Shown here one piece after another: positions 24,393-36,699 of a stretch of DNA of 64,000 nt (position 1 is its first letter; the number at the start of each line of letters is the position of its first letter). The DNA is from Cymbidium sinense (Eukaryota > Streptophyta > Magnoliopsida > Asparagales > Orchidaceae). The notes beneath the pieces were generated by a model, which was not told the origin of the DNA, searched no databases, and saw only the letters and a list, made by a program, of their open reading frames with translations. The DNA lies in the NCBI GenBank assembly GCA_021442155.1, contig CM038216.1, positions 89,004,945-89,068,944 on the forward strand. The letters run 5' to 3'. Position numbers and translations under genes: made by a program.

Positions 24393-25040
24393 GGCTCTCT
24401 CAAAGAAGAGAAGAACCACAATCTAATATTCTAGGAAAGGTAGGGGTAAGAATAGTTCTTTTAACTTTATACTATAATGTGATGAGATTCTTATATCATC
24501 TATCCAATCCTAGCACCAACAATGAAGGTGAATATGAGGCTCTGATTGTCGGTCTAGAGTTAGCCATTACTCTAAGCATCTAGAACATCAACATCTTTGG
24601 GGATTCTCAGCTAGTTATCAACCAAATCACTAGGTCCTATAGTGTTATAAAGCCCAAGCTCCATCACTTCAATAAGTACACCATGGAGTTATTTTCCCAA
24701 ATCCTAGAGGTTACCATTTATAAGATTCCTTGAGGAGAGAATGTCGTAGCATATGCTTAGCCAAACTTGCTAAGGAGTTGACATATCTGGAGGATGAGTC
24801 CATATCAATAAAGGTTCAAAATAGAAAATTATTATCCCTTATTGATATTGAACTCATTAAAAAGTACTCTCTTGAAGGGGAGGTTACCATTGCCAAGAAG
24901 GATGTGGAGCTAGATTGGAGGCAACCATTCATGGATTACCTAAATAAAGGAAAACAACCTCAAGAGAAGTCCCAAGCCCATTGGATGAAGCAGAGAGCAC
25001 TTTCTTATGCTATTGTGGATGGTGTCTTGTACTAGTTGTC
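24393..25040 (+). pseudogene. RNase H, element A/C (plus strand)
   Basis: The sequence enters the RNase H domain just after where the first catalytic Asp would be ('SQRREEPQSNI', matching E's 'SQRGEEPLSTI' and B's 'FQKGEEP'). It continues with 'NNEGEYEALIVGLELAITL' and, after a stop, 'NIFGDSQLVINQI' and 'QILEVTIYKIP'. The last catalytic Asp is lost ('AYA' where B has 'ADAL'). The 24730-25035 frame covers the linker toward integrase ('ELIKKYSLEGEV', 'LDWRQPFMDYL'). The domain starts exactly at the LTR terminus of element B, which fits B's insertion there. Confidence 0.84.
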
Positions 25041-26270
25041 TTTCGATCATATGTGGTTATTTTTTTTAGACAAGCACAATGCCTGTAAGATCATGACCGA
25101 AGTACACTAACAACTATGAGGAGCCAACCAATCTGGTCTGAAGATGAAAGTCAAGATCAAGAGACTAGAATACTATTGTATATTAATGATCAAAGATTTC
25201 TTGCATACGGCTAGGTGATGCCACCAATGTCAAATACACGGTGTGGTCCTACACAAACCACCCAATATTCTACATCCAACATTAGCCTCATGGCCATTCG
25301 AGTGTTGGGGTATTGACATAGTGGGTCCGATTGATCCTCTTTCTTCCAAGGGTCATTGGTTCATCTTAGCTGTGATTAATTTTTGAAATGGACGAAGGCG
25401 ATTCTACTCAGAAAGTTCATAGCTCAGCATGTTCTCCAATTTTTTAGTAATAATATCTTACATAGGTTCAGAGTGCCTCGACAAATTATATCTGATAATG
25501 GTTCTACAATCAAGAGAGTTGAGATCAATAACTTTTCCCAAAGACATAGAATAGATTAGAGATATTCTACCATCAACTACCCAAGGGAAAATGCTTAGCA
25601 GAAGCTTTCAATAAAGCTTTCATCCAAATACTAAAGAAGACACTCAACAACAACAAGTGATAGTGCTGTGAACAGTTAGTTGAAACCTTGTGGGCCTACT
25701 GAACCACATATAGAACTCCAACTTAGTCTACTCCTTTCTCCTTAGTGTATGAGTCTGAAGCTATTCCACCTTTAGAAGTCCAACTCCCATCACAAAGGAT
25801 AGCTATGGGTAGTAAGATCACAGTAGAGCATAATGCCAAGTTCTAGTTAAAATATCTCAAAGGTTTGGAGGAGAGATGTCTACGAGAATGAAAAAATAGC
25901 GAGTTGTATAAAGTTAAAATGATTCAAGATCATAATAAGTTGGTCCATCCTAGAGCATTTCAAGTAAGAGAGCTTATTTTAGTTCTAAGGAGATCGATTA
26001 TTTCCCATCGTAAGATGGGAGCTAAGTTTGAACCCACTTGGGAAAGCCTTTTTTCCATAGAGAAGGCCTACCAAGGAGGATCCTATCAGCTTATTAATCA
26101 TAAGGGAGAGCACTTAATGCTTCCAATCAATGGGCTGTGCTTAAACAAATATTATAAATCATGTTTGAAAATAATTATTATCAATGAAAATTCCATTTTG
26201 AACTTAATCTCTTTCATGTTGAAAGTATTCTTATTTACGAATCCGCCACGATGTGTTTAGGGCAGATGTA
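25041..26270 (+). pseudogene. int: Integrase, element A/C (plus strand)
   Basis: Remains of the zinc-binding part (25060-25220) are followed by the catalytic core: 'LASWPFECWGIDIVGPIDPL' (25290-25340) with the first Asp kept, 'IISDNGST' (about 25490) with the second, and a degraded Glu segment. The frame at 25904-26260 is the C-terminal domain ('NKLVHPRAFQVRELILVLR', 'FEPTWESLFSIEKAYQGG', 'YQLINHKGEHLMLPING'), similar to the post-catalytic region of Tat-lineage integrases. Stops and frameshifts are present between the segments. Confidence 0.85.
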
Positions 26271-28700
26271 TGGAACGCGAGCGGCATCTTATCCTTCATC
26301 GATAAAACACAATCACAAACTACAAATAAACATATAAAATAAACACATATCTTTTGTCTCAGGCTACTCTGAGTTGAGAAAATGCCCCAAAGAAGACTCA
26401 CTCGAACGCTTTGGTCGGGTGCGTGGTATCCTGCTAGTGTGTCACCCAGTGGTCATCTTGCTTTGGAGGATGTAAGTTTGCTATGTTTTTTTTCCTTACT
26501 TGGCCACTACACATCGATGAGCACCTTGTTAGTTTGGTAGGCCTTACTACGTGGCCAATAAGCTACCACATGTTAGCTTTGTTTAAGAGGTTGTGAGTTT
26601 GCTAAGCTTTCTTCTTGGATTAGCCTTCATGCGCTGACTGGGTCAAGTATATTTGAGGTTTAAGATAAGTCCCCTAGTGGGTCTTTCCCTCTTGACTGCT
26701 TCAAGTTTGGGTCCAGTCCTTCCTCAAGGCTCCCCACTTAGTAGTCATTCTAGCTCAGATATCATATGTCCTACCGATGACAAACTATCCTGATGCTCAA
26801 TTCCACTTAAAAAGTTGTAAGCCTACACATTTTATTTCTAGATTGATCATTGCAAACCGACGGGCACCTTAGGATGGTTAATTCTCATTATGTTGATGGA
26901 TACACCACTCATGCTGATAGATACACCTTAGGTTGGTTGGTTCTCACACCTTAGGATACATTACTCATGGCAGATGTAAGTCAACTATGCATTCTCCTTG
27001 AGTTGGCCACCGTACACCTATAAGCTTTCTTTTTCAAGCTTAAGATAATGCCCCAAGCAGTACCTCCCCTATGGGCACTATATTTGGATCACATCCTTTA
27101 CGACCTCATATTGACACTACCCAGGTTACTATTAGATTGGACATTTCTCCTTTCTTAGTAACCACCCCTGTGGTCGGAGAATCCTTCCTTTGGATGTGCA
27201 AATTCTCCCTTGGTTTAGTAATATTGAGATAGGTTAAGGCCTACTAGTCCCAACTTAATGTGTTCTCTCACACACTAATATAATTCATGCAAACATATAA
27301 ATAAAATATATATTCACTTATGGATTAGGAGGACACCCCTAGCGGTACCTTTTCCCAAGTAGTCATCATATCTTTAGGGCAGTGTCAGCAAAATTACCTA
27401 TAAGTATTGCCTGACTACTCTTGAGTTGATATAAGTCCTCAGCAACATTAACTCAATAGTCACCCCTAAGTCAGGTTTGATTTATTGTGCTACCAATAGG
27501 TCACCCCACAGTTGTTCCCTGCTTTAGAAGATGTAAGTATGCTATGCCTCCTTCCTAGCATAATAGTTGCACACCAAAGGCAACTCCTTAGGTTTGTTAG
27601 ATCTACCCACAACCAGTAGACTATCCCTTTGGATTTTTAAATCTAAGATAGGACAAATTTGATATATCCCCTGCTCAATGGGTCCATTGCACACCGACAT
27701 GGTCCATAAATTAAATCTATCAAATTTGGCCGAACTCATATTCCCAGCGGATATGCCCTCAATTCAAAATCAAACTCAACTAAACAAACCATATCAAATC
27801 ACATGAAATTAAGATGAAATTAATCCCTACTACTTTTGAGTTGACATAAGTTTCCAGCTGCATTCATTTAGTAGTCGCCTTAGGTCAGGTTTGATTTGCT
27901 GTGCATCCAACAGGCCACCCTAGCGGTTGTTCCTTGATTTAGAAGATGTCAGTTTGCTATGCCTTCTTCCTAGCATAATCGTTGCACACTAAAAGGCAAC
28001 CCCTTAGGTTGGATAGCTCTATCCTGCAACTGGTAAACCATCCATTTTGATTTATAAACCTGAGGTAGGTCAATGCTGTTATAGCCCCTTCTTAGTGGGT
28101 ACATCGCACATTGATAATGTCCATACATTTACTCAGACTAAATTAAACCCAATCTCATTTTCCCCAATGGAGTTAAATCACACCATTCTCCCTTGTGGAG
28201 CCAAAAATCATATTTAAATAAGTCAAGGAAACAAATCAAATTCAAAGCCAACCTCCCTAGTGGAGCCAAATTAAACTAACTCTCTAGTAGAGTCTAAATC
28301 AAAGAAATCCAACTCTTATTCTAGTGAATACATCCCCAAACAAATCTATGAAATAAAACTCAAATCCTAATTCCTAGATACCAACCGCTTGAAAGGTTCA
28401 TATATCCCTGTGGACTCGAGCCCATATCTCTAGCAGATATGCTTCCACATAAATTAAAAAACAAATTAAAGTCAATTCGATCTTAATCTGGTGGATTATA
28501 GATTCTTATTCTATGTGGATCTTTTCCATAAATCATATAATCAAATCAAATTCAAACTTTATCCCGAGATTTTTTCTCTTATGCTCGACCCTCACATGCC
28601 ATTTCCAATGCATGTGTGATCCTCTAATGGATCTCGCTCCATGTCCTTGATAAGGAATTCTCATCAAATCTTATTTCTTCTCTTATGCACACCTTTAATA
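26271..28700 (+). other. 3' noncoding region of element A/C
   Basis: This region follows integrase and matches B's 9848-12339 inverted. It contains loosely repeated modules and one clear tandem duplication (27416-28245, listed separately). The short minus-strand frame at 27739-27542 lies inside the duplication and has no recognisable product. Near 28700 the similarity ends and an AT-rich satellite begins. No LTR start (TGTTGACC) is found, so the 3' LTR of this element is missing. Confidence 0.62.
27416..28245 (+). repeat. Tandem duplication of about 414 bp
   Basis: 'ctactcttgagttgatataa' at 27416 returns as 'ctacttttgagttgacataa' at 27830, and 'gctatgcctccttcctagca' near 27541 returns as 'gctatgccttcttcctagca' near 27957. 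The spacing is about 414-416 bp. It lies in the retroelement 3' region. Confidence 0.8.
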
Positions 28701-28721
28701 CTTCAACCAAAAGCCTAACAG

Positions 28722-30165
28722 TGTATTCATTCAAATTACATCATCTTAATGTTGTAATCAACATTTTATGATTTTTGATGGTGCAAGCTCAAACTAATTA
28801 TACAATATCATGCTAAACATATTATAGTGTGAATTAACACACTATATTATATTGTAATATATGATGTTATATTATAATTTGCTATAATATAAAATATTAT
28901 CTAACAATACACCACATTAGAATCACTTAGAAGGAACAAATAACAAAATTTTCTCAAAATATGAATAATGTTCATTTTGGATGTAAAATTGTAATTTTTC
29001 TATTAGAAATGGTACAAAATAGCATAATTTTGGTGTTGCTTATTGGTGAGTGCTGTGAATTTAGCCAAATTCTTCCATCTCAACCTTCAAATTAAAATTT
29101 TAATTAGTTTTGACCCATTGTATTATAATAAAAGTAAAATATACCAAAATGTACAATAACATTTAGTAACACACCACCACATTCATATATATGTGGCATT
29201 ATATTGTTATGTACATTATATTTTAATATGCTTTCATATAATATATTATCTTACATTACACCTTAAAATGAATCACTTTAAGCAAAAAATTTATAAAATT
29301 ATATTGAAAAAGGAACAATTATTTTGAATGAAAAATTCCATTCTTTTGATTAAATGACACACCATTGCACACCCCCAATGATGTTCCCTAAATCTGACCT
29401 TAAATTTGGCCAAATCCCATCATCTTAACCTATAAATCAGTATTTTTATCAATTATACTAGTACAAACTCTACTACATCATACTATAACAAACTAAAATA
29501 TGTTAAACAATAAGTTGTAATACATATGCTATAATGCATGATGCTAAACTATGTTATGGCATCCTATATTATAATACACTAACATATTATATTATATTAT
29601 ATTATATTATATTGCATATCACATCATAAGGGATTGTTTAAAAAAATCATAAAATTATTCTAAACAATAAAACTTATATATTTTGTCATATACATATTTT
29701 AAATTCAAACAATATATTATGATGCCATGCTCTACCTATTATAAATTTGGCAAAATTCCACCATTTTAAAGTCTAAATCAACATTTTTATAAATAATGCT
29801 AGTGTAGGCTTGACTACATGATTGTAAAATACTAAAATAATTTAAAATGCCCAGAGTAATATATTATGATATATGATGTTATACTATGCTACATCATATA
29901 ATATTTATTTTGACCATAAAATCTTACTTTTAGTCAGATGGCATAGCACACCTTTGGTACTACAACCTAATTCCCATTTCAAATTTAACAAATTTCATCT
30001 GATTTATTAAATCAATATTTTTATGATTTATATTAATATAGACTATAGGCACAATACCATAATATACTAAAACATTTCAAAACATCATATAACATCCAAA
30101 AACACATCACTACATGCTCAAATATATGCTGTTACATTATACTATAATATATGGTAATACAATAT
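28722..30165. repeat. AT-rich degenerate satellite, units of about 340 bp
   Basis: A block like 'aatttggccaaatcccatca' recurs at about 29058, 29403, 29742 and 29981, with an earlier weaker copy near 28722. Spacings are about 345 and 339 bp and one shortened unit of about 240 bp. Between these blocks are TATA-rich palindromic stretches (for example the ATATT run at 29587-29613). No coding potential is seen. Confidence 0.72.
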
Positions 30166-30596
30166 GATTTAGGGTTAGGGTTTAGGGTACACAAATCTAT
30201 AATAGTCAAGGGAAAGCCTCTTGAAGACATTTTCTTTAGCTACCATAACTATGTTAGGACTAGGTCATTCTTTAGATCTACTCTTAATGACATCTTTATT
30301 CAAGGTTTATGGTTAGGGTAAATATTTTATTTTGGGTTTTAGGTTAGTTTAGAATTTAGGGTTTAGGGTTAGTTTAGGGTTTAGGGTTTAGGGTTTGGGG
30401 TTTAGGGTTTAAGTTTTAGTGTTATATGTTTTAGGGTTTAGGGTTTTTGGTTTTAGGGATTAGGGATTAGGGATTAGGGTTTATGGTTTTTAGAGTTTAG
30501 GGTTTAGGGTTTAGGTTTTAGGTTTAGGGTTTAACTTTTAGTTTAGGATTTAGGGTTTAGAGTTTAGGGTTTATGGTTTAAGTTATTTTTATAATA
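30166..30596 (+). repeat. Degenerate telomere-like array (TTTAGGG sense)
   Basis: Many exact TTTAGGG words lie among variants such as TTTAGG and TTTATGG, densest at 30350-30570. A 110-bp unique insert lies at about 30190-30300. All words are in the G-rich orientation on the plus strand. Confidence 0.85.
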
Positions 30597-31035
30597 AAGA
30601 ACAAATTCAGATTCAACATTTATTTTTTTGATTTCATCAACCAAGTAGCACCCCAAGTTTTCTAAGACACAAATGATGACATAGATAAAAAATGAGCACC
30701 CATAGAGCAAATCAAAAACCCTAGATATGTAAAACCATCTCTACTATAAAGAAACAGTTTCATAAGCAGTAGATCGGATTGATCGTTCTTCAATTTCTCC
30801 AATTTTGATCAGAACCACCCCCGCCTCTTGAGTAGCGATATCCGCCATCATATCCTCGATCTCTCCGTCCACCACCACCATGGCTGTAACCTCCGTCGCT
30901 CCTCCTACCTCCATAATCGCCACTGCGCTGACCACCACCTCCATATCTACCAGCACATCCAGATCACCCACCACCATAGCGATAACTGCCACCACATCCA
31001 CCACGACTGAAGATTGATGATGAAGGTTCGCCCAT
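30597..31035 (-). pseudogene. Glycine-rich RNA-binding protein gene tail, copy 1
   Basis: On the minus strand the frame from 31035 to the stop at 30790-30792 reads 'MGEPSSSIFSRGGCGGSYR', one internal stop, then a Gly/Arg/Tyr-rich run ('GGRRSDGGYSHGGGGRR', 'GYDGGYRYSRGGGG') ending 'SDQNWRN'. The RGG/GGY repeats and NWRN-like end are those of plant glycine-rich RNA-binding proteins, which bind RNA through an N-terminal RRM. That RRM is absent here. The downstream 3' flank to 30597 is shared with copies 2 and 3. A longer open frame in another phase (31004-30744) gives a Val/Ala-rich peptide that is only an out-of-frame reading of the Gly codons. It is truncated and embedded in telomere-like repeats, so it is unlikely to function. 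Confidence 0.8.
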
Positions 31036-33435
31036 TCTTAGGGTTTAGGTTTAGGTTTATGTTTATAAAGTTTTATGGTTTACGTTTACTATTTTTAATT
31101 TATTTAGTTACTTTAGGTTTAGGTTTAGGGTTTGAGGTTTAGGGTTTAGGGTTTAGTGTTAGGGTTTAGGGTTTACAATTTTAGGATTTATTCTTTTAGG
31201 GTTCAGGGTATAAGGTTTATTCTTAGGTTTATTTTATTTTTTAGTTTTTTTTAGGTTTTTATTTATTTTATTTTATGTTTTAGTTTAGGTTTAAGTTTAT
31301 TTTTAGTTTAGTTTATTTTATTTAGTTTAGGTTTAGGTTTAGGTTTATTTTATTTTAGGTTTAGGTTTTATTTATTTTAGTTTAGGTATTTTTTAGTTTA
31401 CGGTTTAAGTTTTATTTTTTATTTATTTTTAGGGTTATTTTTTGGTTTAGGTTTTTATTTAGTTTCTATTTATTTTATTTTAGGTTTATTTTATTTTTAT
31501 TTTATGTTTAGTTTTTATGTTATTTTGGTGTTTTATTCTTTGGTTTATTTTATTTTTTAGTATAGTTAGGTTTTTATTTATTTTAATTTATTTATCTTTA
31601 TTAGTTTATTTTATTTTATTTTTAGGTTTAGGTTTAGATTTAGATTTTATTTATTTTTGTTTAGTTTAATTTATTTTTTAGGTTTATTTTATTTTGTTTA
31701 TTTTTTTATTTTAGGTTTAGGTTTTATTTTTTATTCATTTTTTAGGTTATATTTTTAGGTTTAGGTTTTTATTTCATTTTTATTTCATTTTTCTTTTATT
31801 TTACTTTAGGTTTATTTTAGTTTTATTTTTGTTTATTTTTATTTTATTTAGTTTTTTATTTTTAGGTTTATTTTATTTTTAAGTTTAGTTTAGGTTATTA
31901 TTTATTTTAGTTTAGTTTATTTTTATTAGTTTATTTTACTTTATTGTTAGGTTTAGGTGTAGGTTTTAATTCATGTTTTAATTTTAATTTATTTTTTTCT
32001 TATATTTAGGTTTAGGTATTCTTATTTATTTTCTTTTCTTTATTTTATTTTTTTATTTTAGGTTTTTTTTTTTTAGGTTTTATTTTTTTTTATTTATTTT
32101 AATTTTATTTTATGGTTTAGGTTTTATTGAATTTTATTTTATTTTATTTTAGGTTTATTTTATTTTATTTTACATTTAGTTTTAATTTATTTAGGTTTTA
32201 TTATTAGGTTTATTTTATTTTTTTGTTTATTTTATTTTAGTTTATATTTATTTTATTTAATTTTTTTTTTTTAGCTTTAGTTTAAGTTTTACTTTATTTT
32301 ACTATTTTATTTTATTTATGTTTATTTTTTTATTTATTTTATTGATAGGTTTATTTAGTTTTGGTTTAGGTTTTAGGTTATTTATTTAGGGTTTTGTTTA
32401 GGGTTTTAGGGGTTTTAGGTTTAGGGTTTAGGTTGGTTTAGGGTTTGGTTTTTAGTTAATTTTATTTGTTTAGTGTTTAGTAAGATTTAGGTTTAGTTTT
32501 AGAGTTAGCATTTAGGGTTTAGGGTTTAGGGGTTAGAATTAGTTTATGGTTTAGCATTTAGGGTTTAAGGTTAAGGGTTAGTTTAGGGTGTAGGGTTTTT
32601 TCTAGAAAAAGAATTAAGTAAATTGGTAGGTTTAGATTTATTTAGTTTATTTTTTATTTATTTTAGTCTATTTTATTTTTTATTTTTATTTAGGTTTAAT
32701 TTTTTATTTAATTCAGTTTATTTATTTTAGGTCTATTATTTTAGTTTATTTTTTAGGTTTAGGTTTGGGTTTATGTTTATTTTTTAGTTTAGTTTTATTT
32801 TTATTTTATTTTTTAGGTTTATGTTTTATTTTTTATTTTTAGCTTTAGGTTTATTTTTTATTTTATTTTTTGAGGTTTAGGTTTTAGGATTTTATTTTAC
32901 ATTTATTTTTAGATTTTATTTTTTAGTGTAGATTTAGATTTATTTTTGATTTATTTTATTTTATTTAGTTTATGTTTAGGATCACGTTTAGGTTTTATTT
33001 ATTTTATTTTAGTTTTTTTAGTCTAGGTTTAGGTTTATTTTCTTCTGTTTATTTTATTTTTGTTTTAAGTTTTGTTTTTTTTTAATTTAGGGTTTAAGTT
33101 TTTTTATATTTATTTTTAGGTTTTATTTTAAGGTTTAGGTTTTTATTCAGTTTTTATATTATTTTATTTTATTTTAGGTTTATTTTATTTTGATTTTACA
33201 TTTAGTTTTTATTTTATTTATGTTTTTTATTCTAATGTTTATTTTATTTTTTAGTTTATTTTATTTTAATTTATTTTTCTTAGTTTATTTTTTTTAATAT
33301 TTAGGTTTTGGTTTAGGTTTATATTTTATTTTATTATTTTTTTATATTTAGGTTTAGGTTTATTTATTTATTTTATTTTTATGTTTTATTTAGTTTAGGC
33401 TTAGGTTTTAGCTTTTTTTAGGTTTTATGGTTTAT
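31036..33435 (+). repeat. Degenerate telomere-like array mixed with TTTTATTTTA
   Basis: TTTAGGG/TTTAGG words are strong at 31110-31180 and 32390-32600. Most of the rest is T-rich sequence of TTTTATTTTA and TTTAGGTTTA phrases (31200-32350 and 32640-33420). No coding sequence is seen. Orientation is G-rich on the plus strand throughout. Confidence 0.85.
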
Positions 33436-33780
33436 AGAAATAAACCTAATGAATTCTTTGATTACCTTCTCAGGTGGTGCAACCTAAGCATGAAAGGCGA
33501 ACCATAACTGTCTGAATAGCATGCCATTTAGATTATTCTCAAGAATATCCTTGGCCCGATCGCCTTCATTCTTATGGGCTTTACCATCAAAATATTCAAG
33601 AAATTAATCAACAAGGCAGCAAGCCTACAAGAGGCAGCCAAATAGTTGCCCTTTCTCCACCAATCATATAGGCCCAAACTACATAAAGTGTTTAAGAAGA
33701 AGCCAGGGACAATTATGTCAGTGGACAGAGGGAAGTAGCCAACCAGAGTTCAGTATGAGAGACTAATAGTGATAAAGGAA
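33436..33780 (+). pseudogene. gag: Gag fragment of element E
   Basis: Starting abruptly out of telomere-like repeats, this matches A's gag near 6540-6720 (B 18910-18720) with the phrases 'attctcaagaatatccttgg' and 'caaaatattcaagaaattaa'. It encodes the part of the retrotransposon gag region following the FDWY block. Just before 33780 it jumps to protease sequence, skipping over 1 kb. Everything 5' of it (LTR, leader and early gag) is missing. Confidence 0.74.
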
Positions 33781-34202
33781 GTAGCCATAAAGTGTTTTAC
33801 AATGTCCTAGCTGACCTTACAAAGTTTCCCGCTAAGTTAAGCATATACGATGCCCTTGGCTTATCCAAATAGATAAGGTAATTTCTAATCAATACCTTAC
33901 TTGATCTAGAGATATACTTAGCTCAGCTGACCTCTACTAAAGAGGAGGCTTGCCACTCAAAGGATATCTTAAGAGTTACATTCAACGATGAACACTTACT
34001 CCTAGTGATGACCGAGCACAACCGCCTCTTTACATTTCAGTGGATGTTGGTAGATACAGGATATCTAGAGTTATGGTTGACCCAAGTGTATTAGTCAACA
34101 TTATGAGTTTAAGAATCCTTGCCTACTTGAGGATCGACATCTCCAAACTCAAGAAATAAAGGATGATGTTGAGAAGATTCAATGAATAAGGTGAGAGGGC
34201 CT
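33781..34202 (+). pseudogene. pro: Protease N-terminal half, element E
   Basis: The translated blocks match A near 8075-8455: 'KFPAKLSIYDAL', then 'RISRVMVDPSVLVNIMSLR' as the active-site block (near 34040-34110), then the 'ggtgagaggg' site. The catalytic motif is DPSVL, lacking the Gly, as in B (DPSAS). The gene is interrupted at 34202 by the 8.2-kb solo LTR and resumes at 42405. Confidence 0.77.
34198..34202. repeat. Target-site duplication, left copy (GGCCT)
   Basis: GGCCT here and at 42405-42409 flank the 8.2-kb insertion. The uninterrupted homologue in A (8471-8475) reads GGCTT at the same point of the protease gene, followed by TAGGCT as on the right side. Five bp is the usual duplication length for Ty3/gypsy elements. 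Confidence 0.82.
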
Positions 34203-34235
34203 TGTGGTGTTAATTTTTGGATGTATGCGGTGGAC

Positions 34236-34560
34236 ACCACAGATCGTAGGGGGAGTACTTTTAAGGTACATTGAGGTATGATGTACTATCTAAAAGATAG
34301 AGGAATCACTTTAGAATGGACCAAATCATCTAATAAGGACTCCTAAGGCATGATGGGTCTTGGATGTACGCAATTTTCCCTTACTTTTCCATAAGGCATG
34401 GGGTGGGGAGGGGAGTATTTTTAAGGTGATCGGTACTACATTGAGGTATGATTTACTATCTCAAAAGATAGAGGCATGACTTTAGAATGGACCAAATCAT
34501 CTAATAAGGACCTAAGGCATGATGGGGTCTTGAATGTAGCAATTTTTCCCTTACTTTACA
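34236..34560. repeat. Tandem duplication of about 165 bp inside the solo LTR
   Basis: 'acattgaggtatgatgtact' near 34269 returns as 'acattgaggtatgatttact' near 34438, and 'ggaccaaatcatctaataag' occurs at about 34318 and 34490. The second unit is slightly shorter. A's LTR (1860-2040) has only one unit, so the duplication is specific to this copy. Confidence 0.82.
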
Positions 34561-35288
34561 TGGATGAATAAAATAATGTTTATATTAAACCAAGGTCTTA
34601 AGTTACCTATGGAGGCAAGCCTCCATATTTAATTACATCTTAAAAAATGAAACTTTCTAAGAATACTCTCGATTAAAGTAGACAATTATCATCTTTAAAT
34701 ATTTCAAGGTTAGACTATCAAAAGATTAGTTGTATTTGGAAAATCAATTAAGAAAGTTCAAGGAGAAGACTTATTTTTGGAATTTAAATGAAATAAGTAA
34801 AAAATGTACATGATACTAAAATGCCTAGTAAGCATTCCAATCTATCCTATGATTGGGCTTTATAATTTTGAAGTTGATGATATTTATATGTTTTGAGTTG
34901 AAATTTTATTAGATTACTAGAGCTTATAATCCACCAACACAAGGTTGTGAGAATTCCAAAGAGGTGAGGATTTCTACTCGTAGCCTGAAGAAAATAGCTA
35001 TCTAGGATCCTAAATCTATGGAGCTTTAGTATGAGCTAAAGCATGACCTAAATCTAAGCGAGAGGTGGACATAAGGGTTTACCTCCATAAGAGAGAATAA
35101 ATTGTCTGACTTCTGGACTTATAATAGCTTGGAGTGGCATCCAGCTAACTCCTACAATTTTAAAACCATGTAGAATAGTCTTATGAATTGTAAGATAAGT
35201 ATGGTTGTTATTTAATTAGAAAGAGACTAAAATCCTAAACACACTCCTTAAGTGACTAGAGCATGAGTTGTATGAGCATATGACTTAA

Positions 35289-35308
35289 TATATATATATA
35301 TATATGCA
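35289..35308. repeat. (TA)n microsatellite
   Basis: A short run of TA dinucleotides lies in the solo LTR. Confidence 0.9.
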
Positions 35309-36699
35309 AAATATTTTCAAATTTTATTTCATTTTAGACACATCATTTTGATAGAGGCTTTAGGATTTCTTATGCTTAAATGCATGATGAAATAAGTTAT
35401 GGGTCAAATTATCTAGAAGAAGGTGTTCTCCACTATAAGGGATGCCCTCACAGTTCAAGCATTCTGTTATCGTGCAAGGATGGAGATCCTTCATGTCAAG
35501 AGAAAAAAAATATGCATGCATGATGTGAAACATACAATCATATAGCTAAGAAGTTGCTAAAGTTTTTAATTATCTTATTTATGTCTTAAGCTTTATGATG
35601 AGGTTATGAGTTGTTTAAAATTTTATTATGAGTGATTAGTTGGGTAGAAAATTTATTTTTATCCTAAGAGCCTAATCATCTCCAAGCCACACATTAAAGC
35701 ATCAATCATTTAAGAAACTATGAAAAGCACGCTGTCCTAATGTACAATGCAAATATTACATCAAACAATTATATAAACTATCATAAAAGAATAAAAGGCT
35801 GGTACAGTCGAGTACCCATGTACAACCTAAAGAGAGAAAAGATGGATAGCCGAGCTCTACCCTTATACAACCTGGAATATGAAAGAATAATTATATTTGT
35901 ATTAAATACTATGGGGGTTTTCTTTCTTCATATCTCCATTTTTGATTTGTTTCTTTCTTTGATTTGGATGGTGCTTGCTTCAAAGGCATCATAGGGCACC
36001 CCAGGACAAAGCCTTCTGGTCACTGCTCATCCTAATGCCCCATATCACTAATCCTAATTCCTATTGCAAAAATTACATTTATGTTGGAAAACTAAATCTA
36101 ACTACACCTGCAAAATAGAGGTTGGCTAAATATACATATAATCCCAAGAAGTTGTATTTATAATTTTGACTTAGAACCCTACAAATGGGTAACTAAGTCC
36201 TCCTCTCCTAACTTGGATTATGCTTAAGGATTTAAGCAAATAGCAAAAGGAGCATTCACATTTATTTTTAAGCATCCCTTAAGCATAATCCCCTATAGAG
36301 AATATGGTTAGGCTAATATTGGCCTATCATATAGTCTATGAAGCATACACCCTAACATCCAATATAAAATAATACATCATAAAATAAAATATACATCATA
36401 TAAAATAATCCTATGTTTAGGTTCACTTTAAATAATTCTATTCAAAATGGAAGGCATCTTAAGAATACATTAATTGAATTAGTACCACATCACATATATT
36501 AAATCATTCCTTTTCATCACATGTAACATGCATATGATTTAATCCTAAGTGTATCTATGGATTGAATATATTTTATCATTCTTAAATGAATATATGTGTA
36601 TGTTTAGAATTTATATTTTATTTGATTGAATTATTTGAACATATTAATTTAAAACTTTATCCAAATTCTTATACAAAAATAACATAAGAATGAAATTAA

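Larger units (their letters stand above)
1..28700 (+). mobile_element. Host Ty3/gypsy element A/C, split by element B
   Basis: The plus-strand order LTR end, leader, gag, protease (1-9500) and then RNase H, integrase, 3' noncoding region (24393-28700) is the normal Ty3/gypsy order, with only the RT segment missing. The missing part lies exactly where minus-strand element B (9505-24392) sits. The simplest reading is that A and C are one element into which B inserted, followed by a deletion that removed A's RT and most of B's 3' LTR. Independent truncated insertions are the alternative. Stop codons and frameshifts occur throughout, so it cannot be autonomous. The sister family members are B and E. 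Confidence 0.6.

Noticed and set aside
30744..31004. Val/Ala/Glu-rich frame as a novel protein
   Set aside because: The neighbouring phase gives the Gly-rich RNA-binding protein tail ending in NWRN, which also fits copies 2 and 3. The longer frame is an out-of-phase reading.
35740..35994. 84-codon frame with a hydrophobic C-terminus as a membrane peptide gene
   Set aside because: It sits in the LTR. The matching part of A's LTR does not keep it, and no start context or homologue is recognised.
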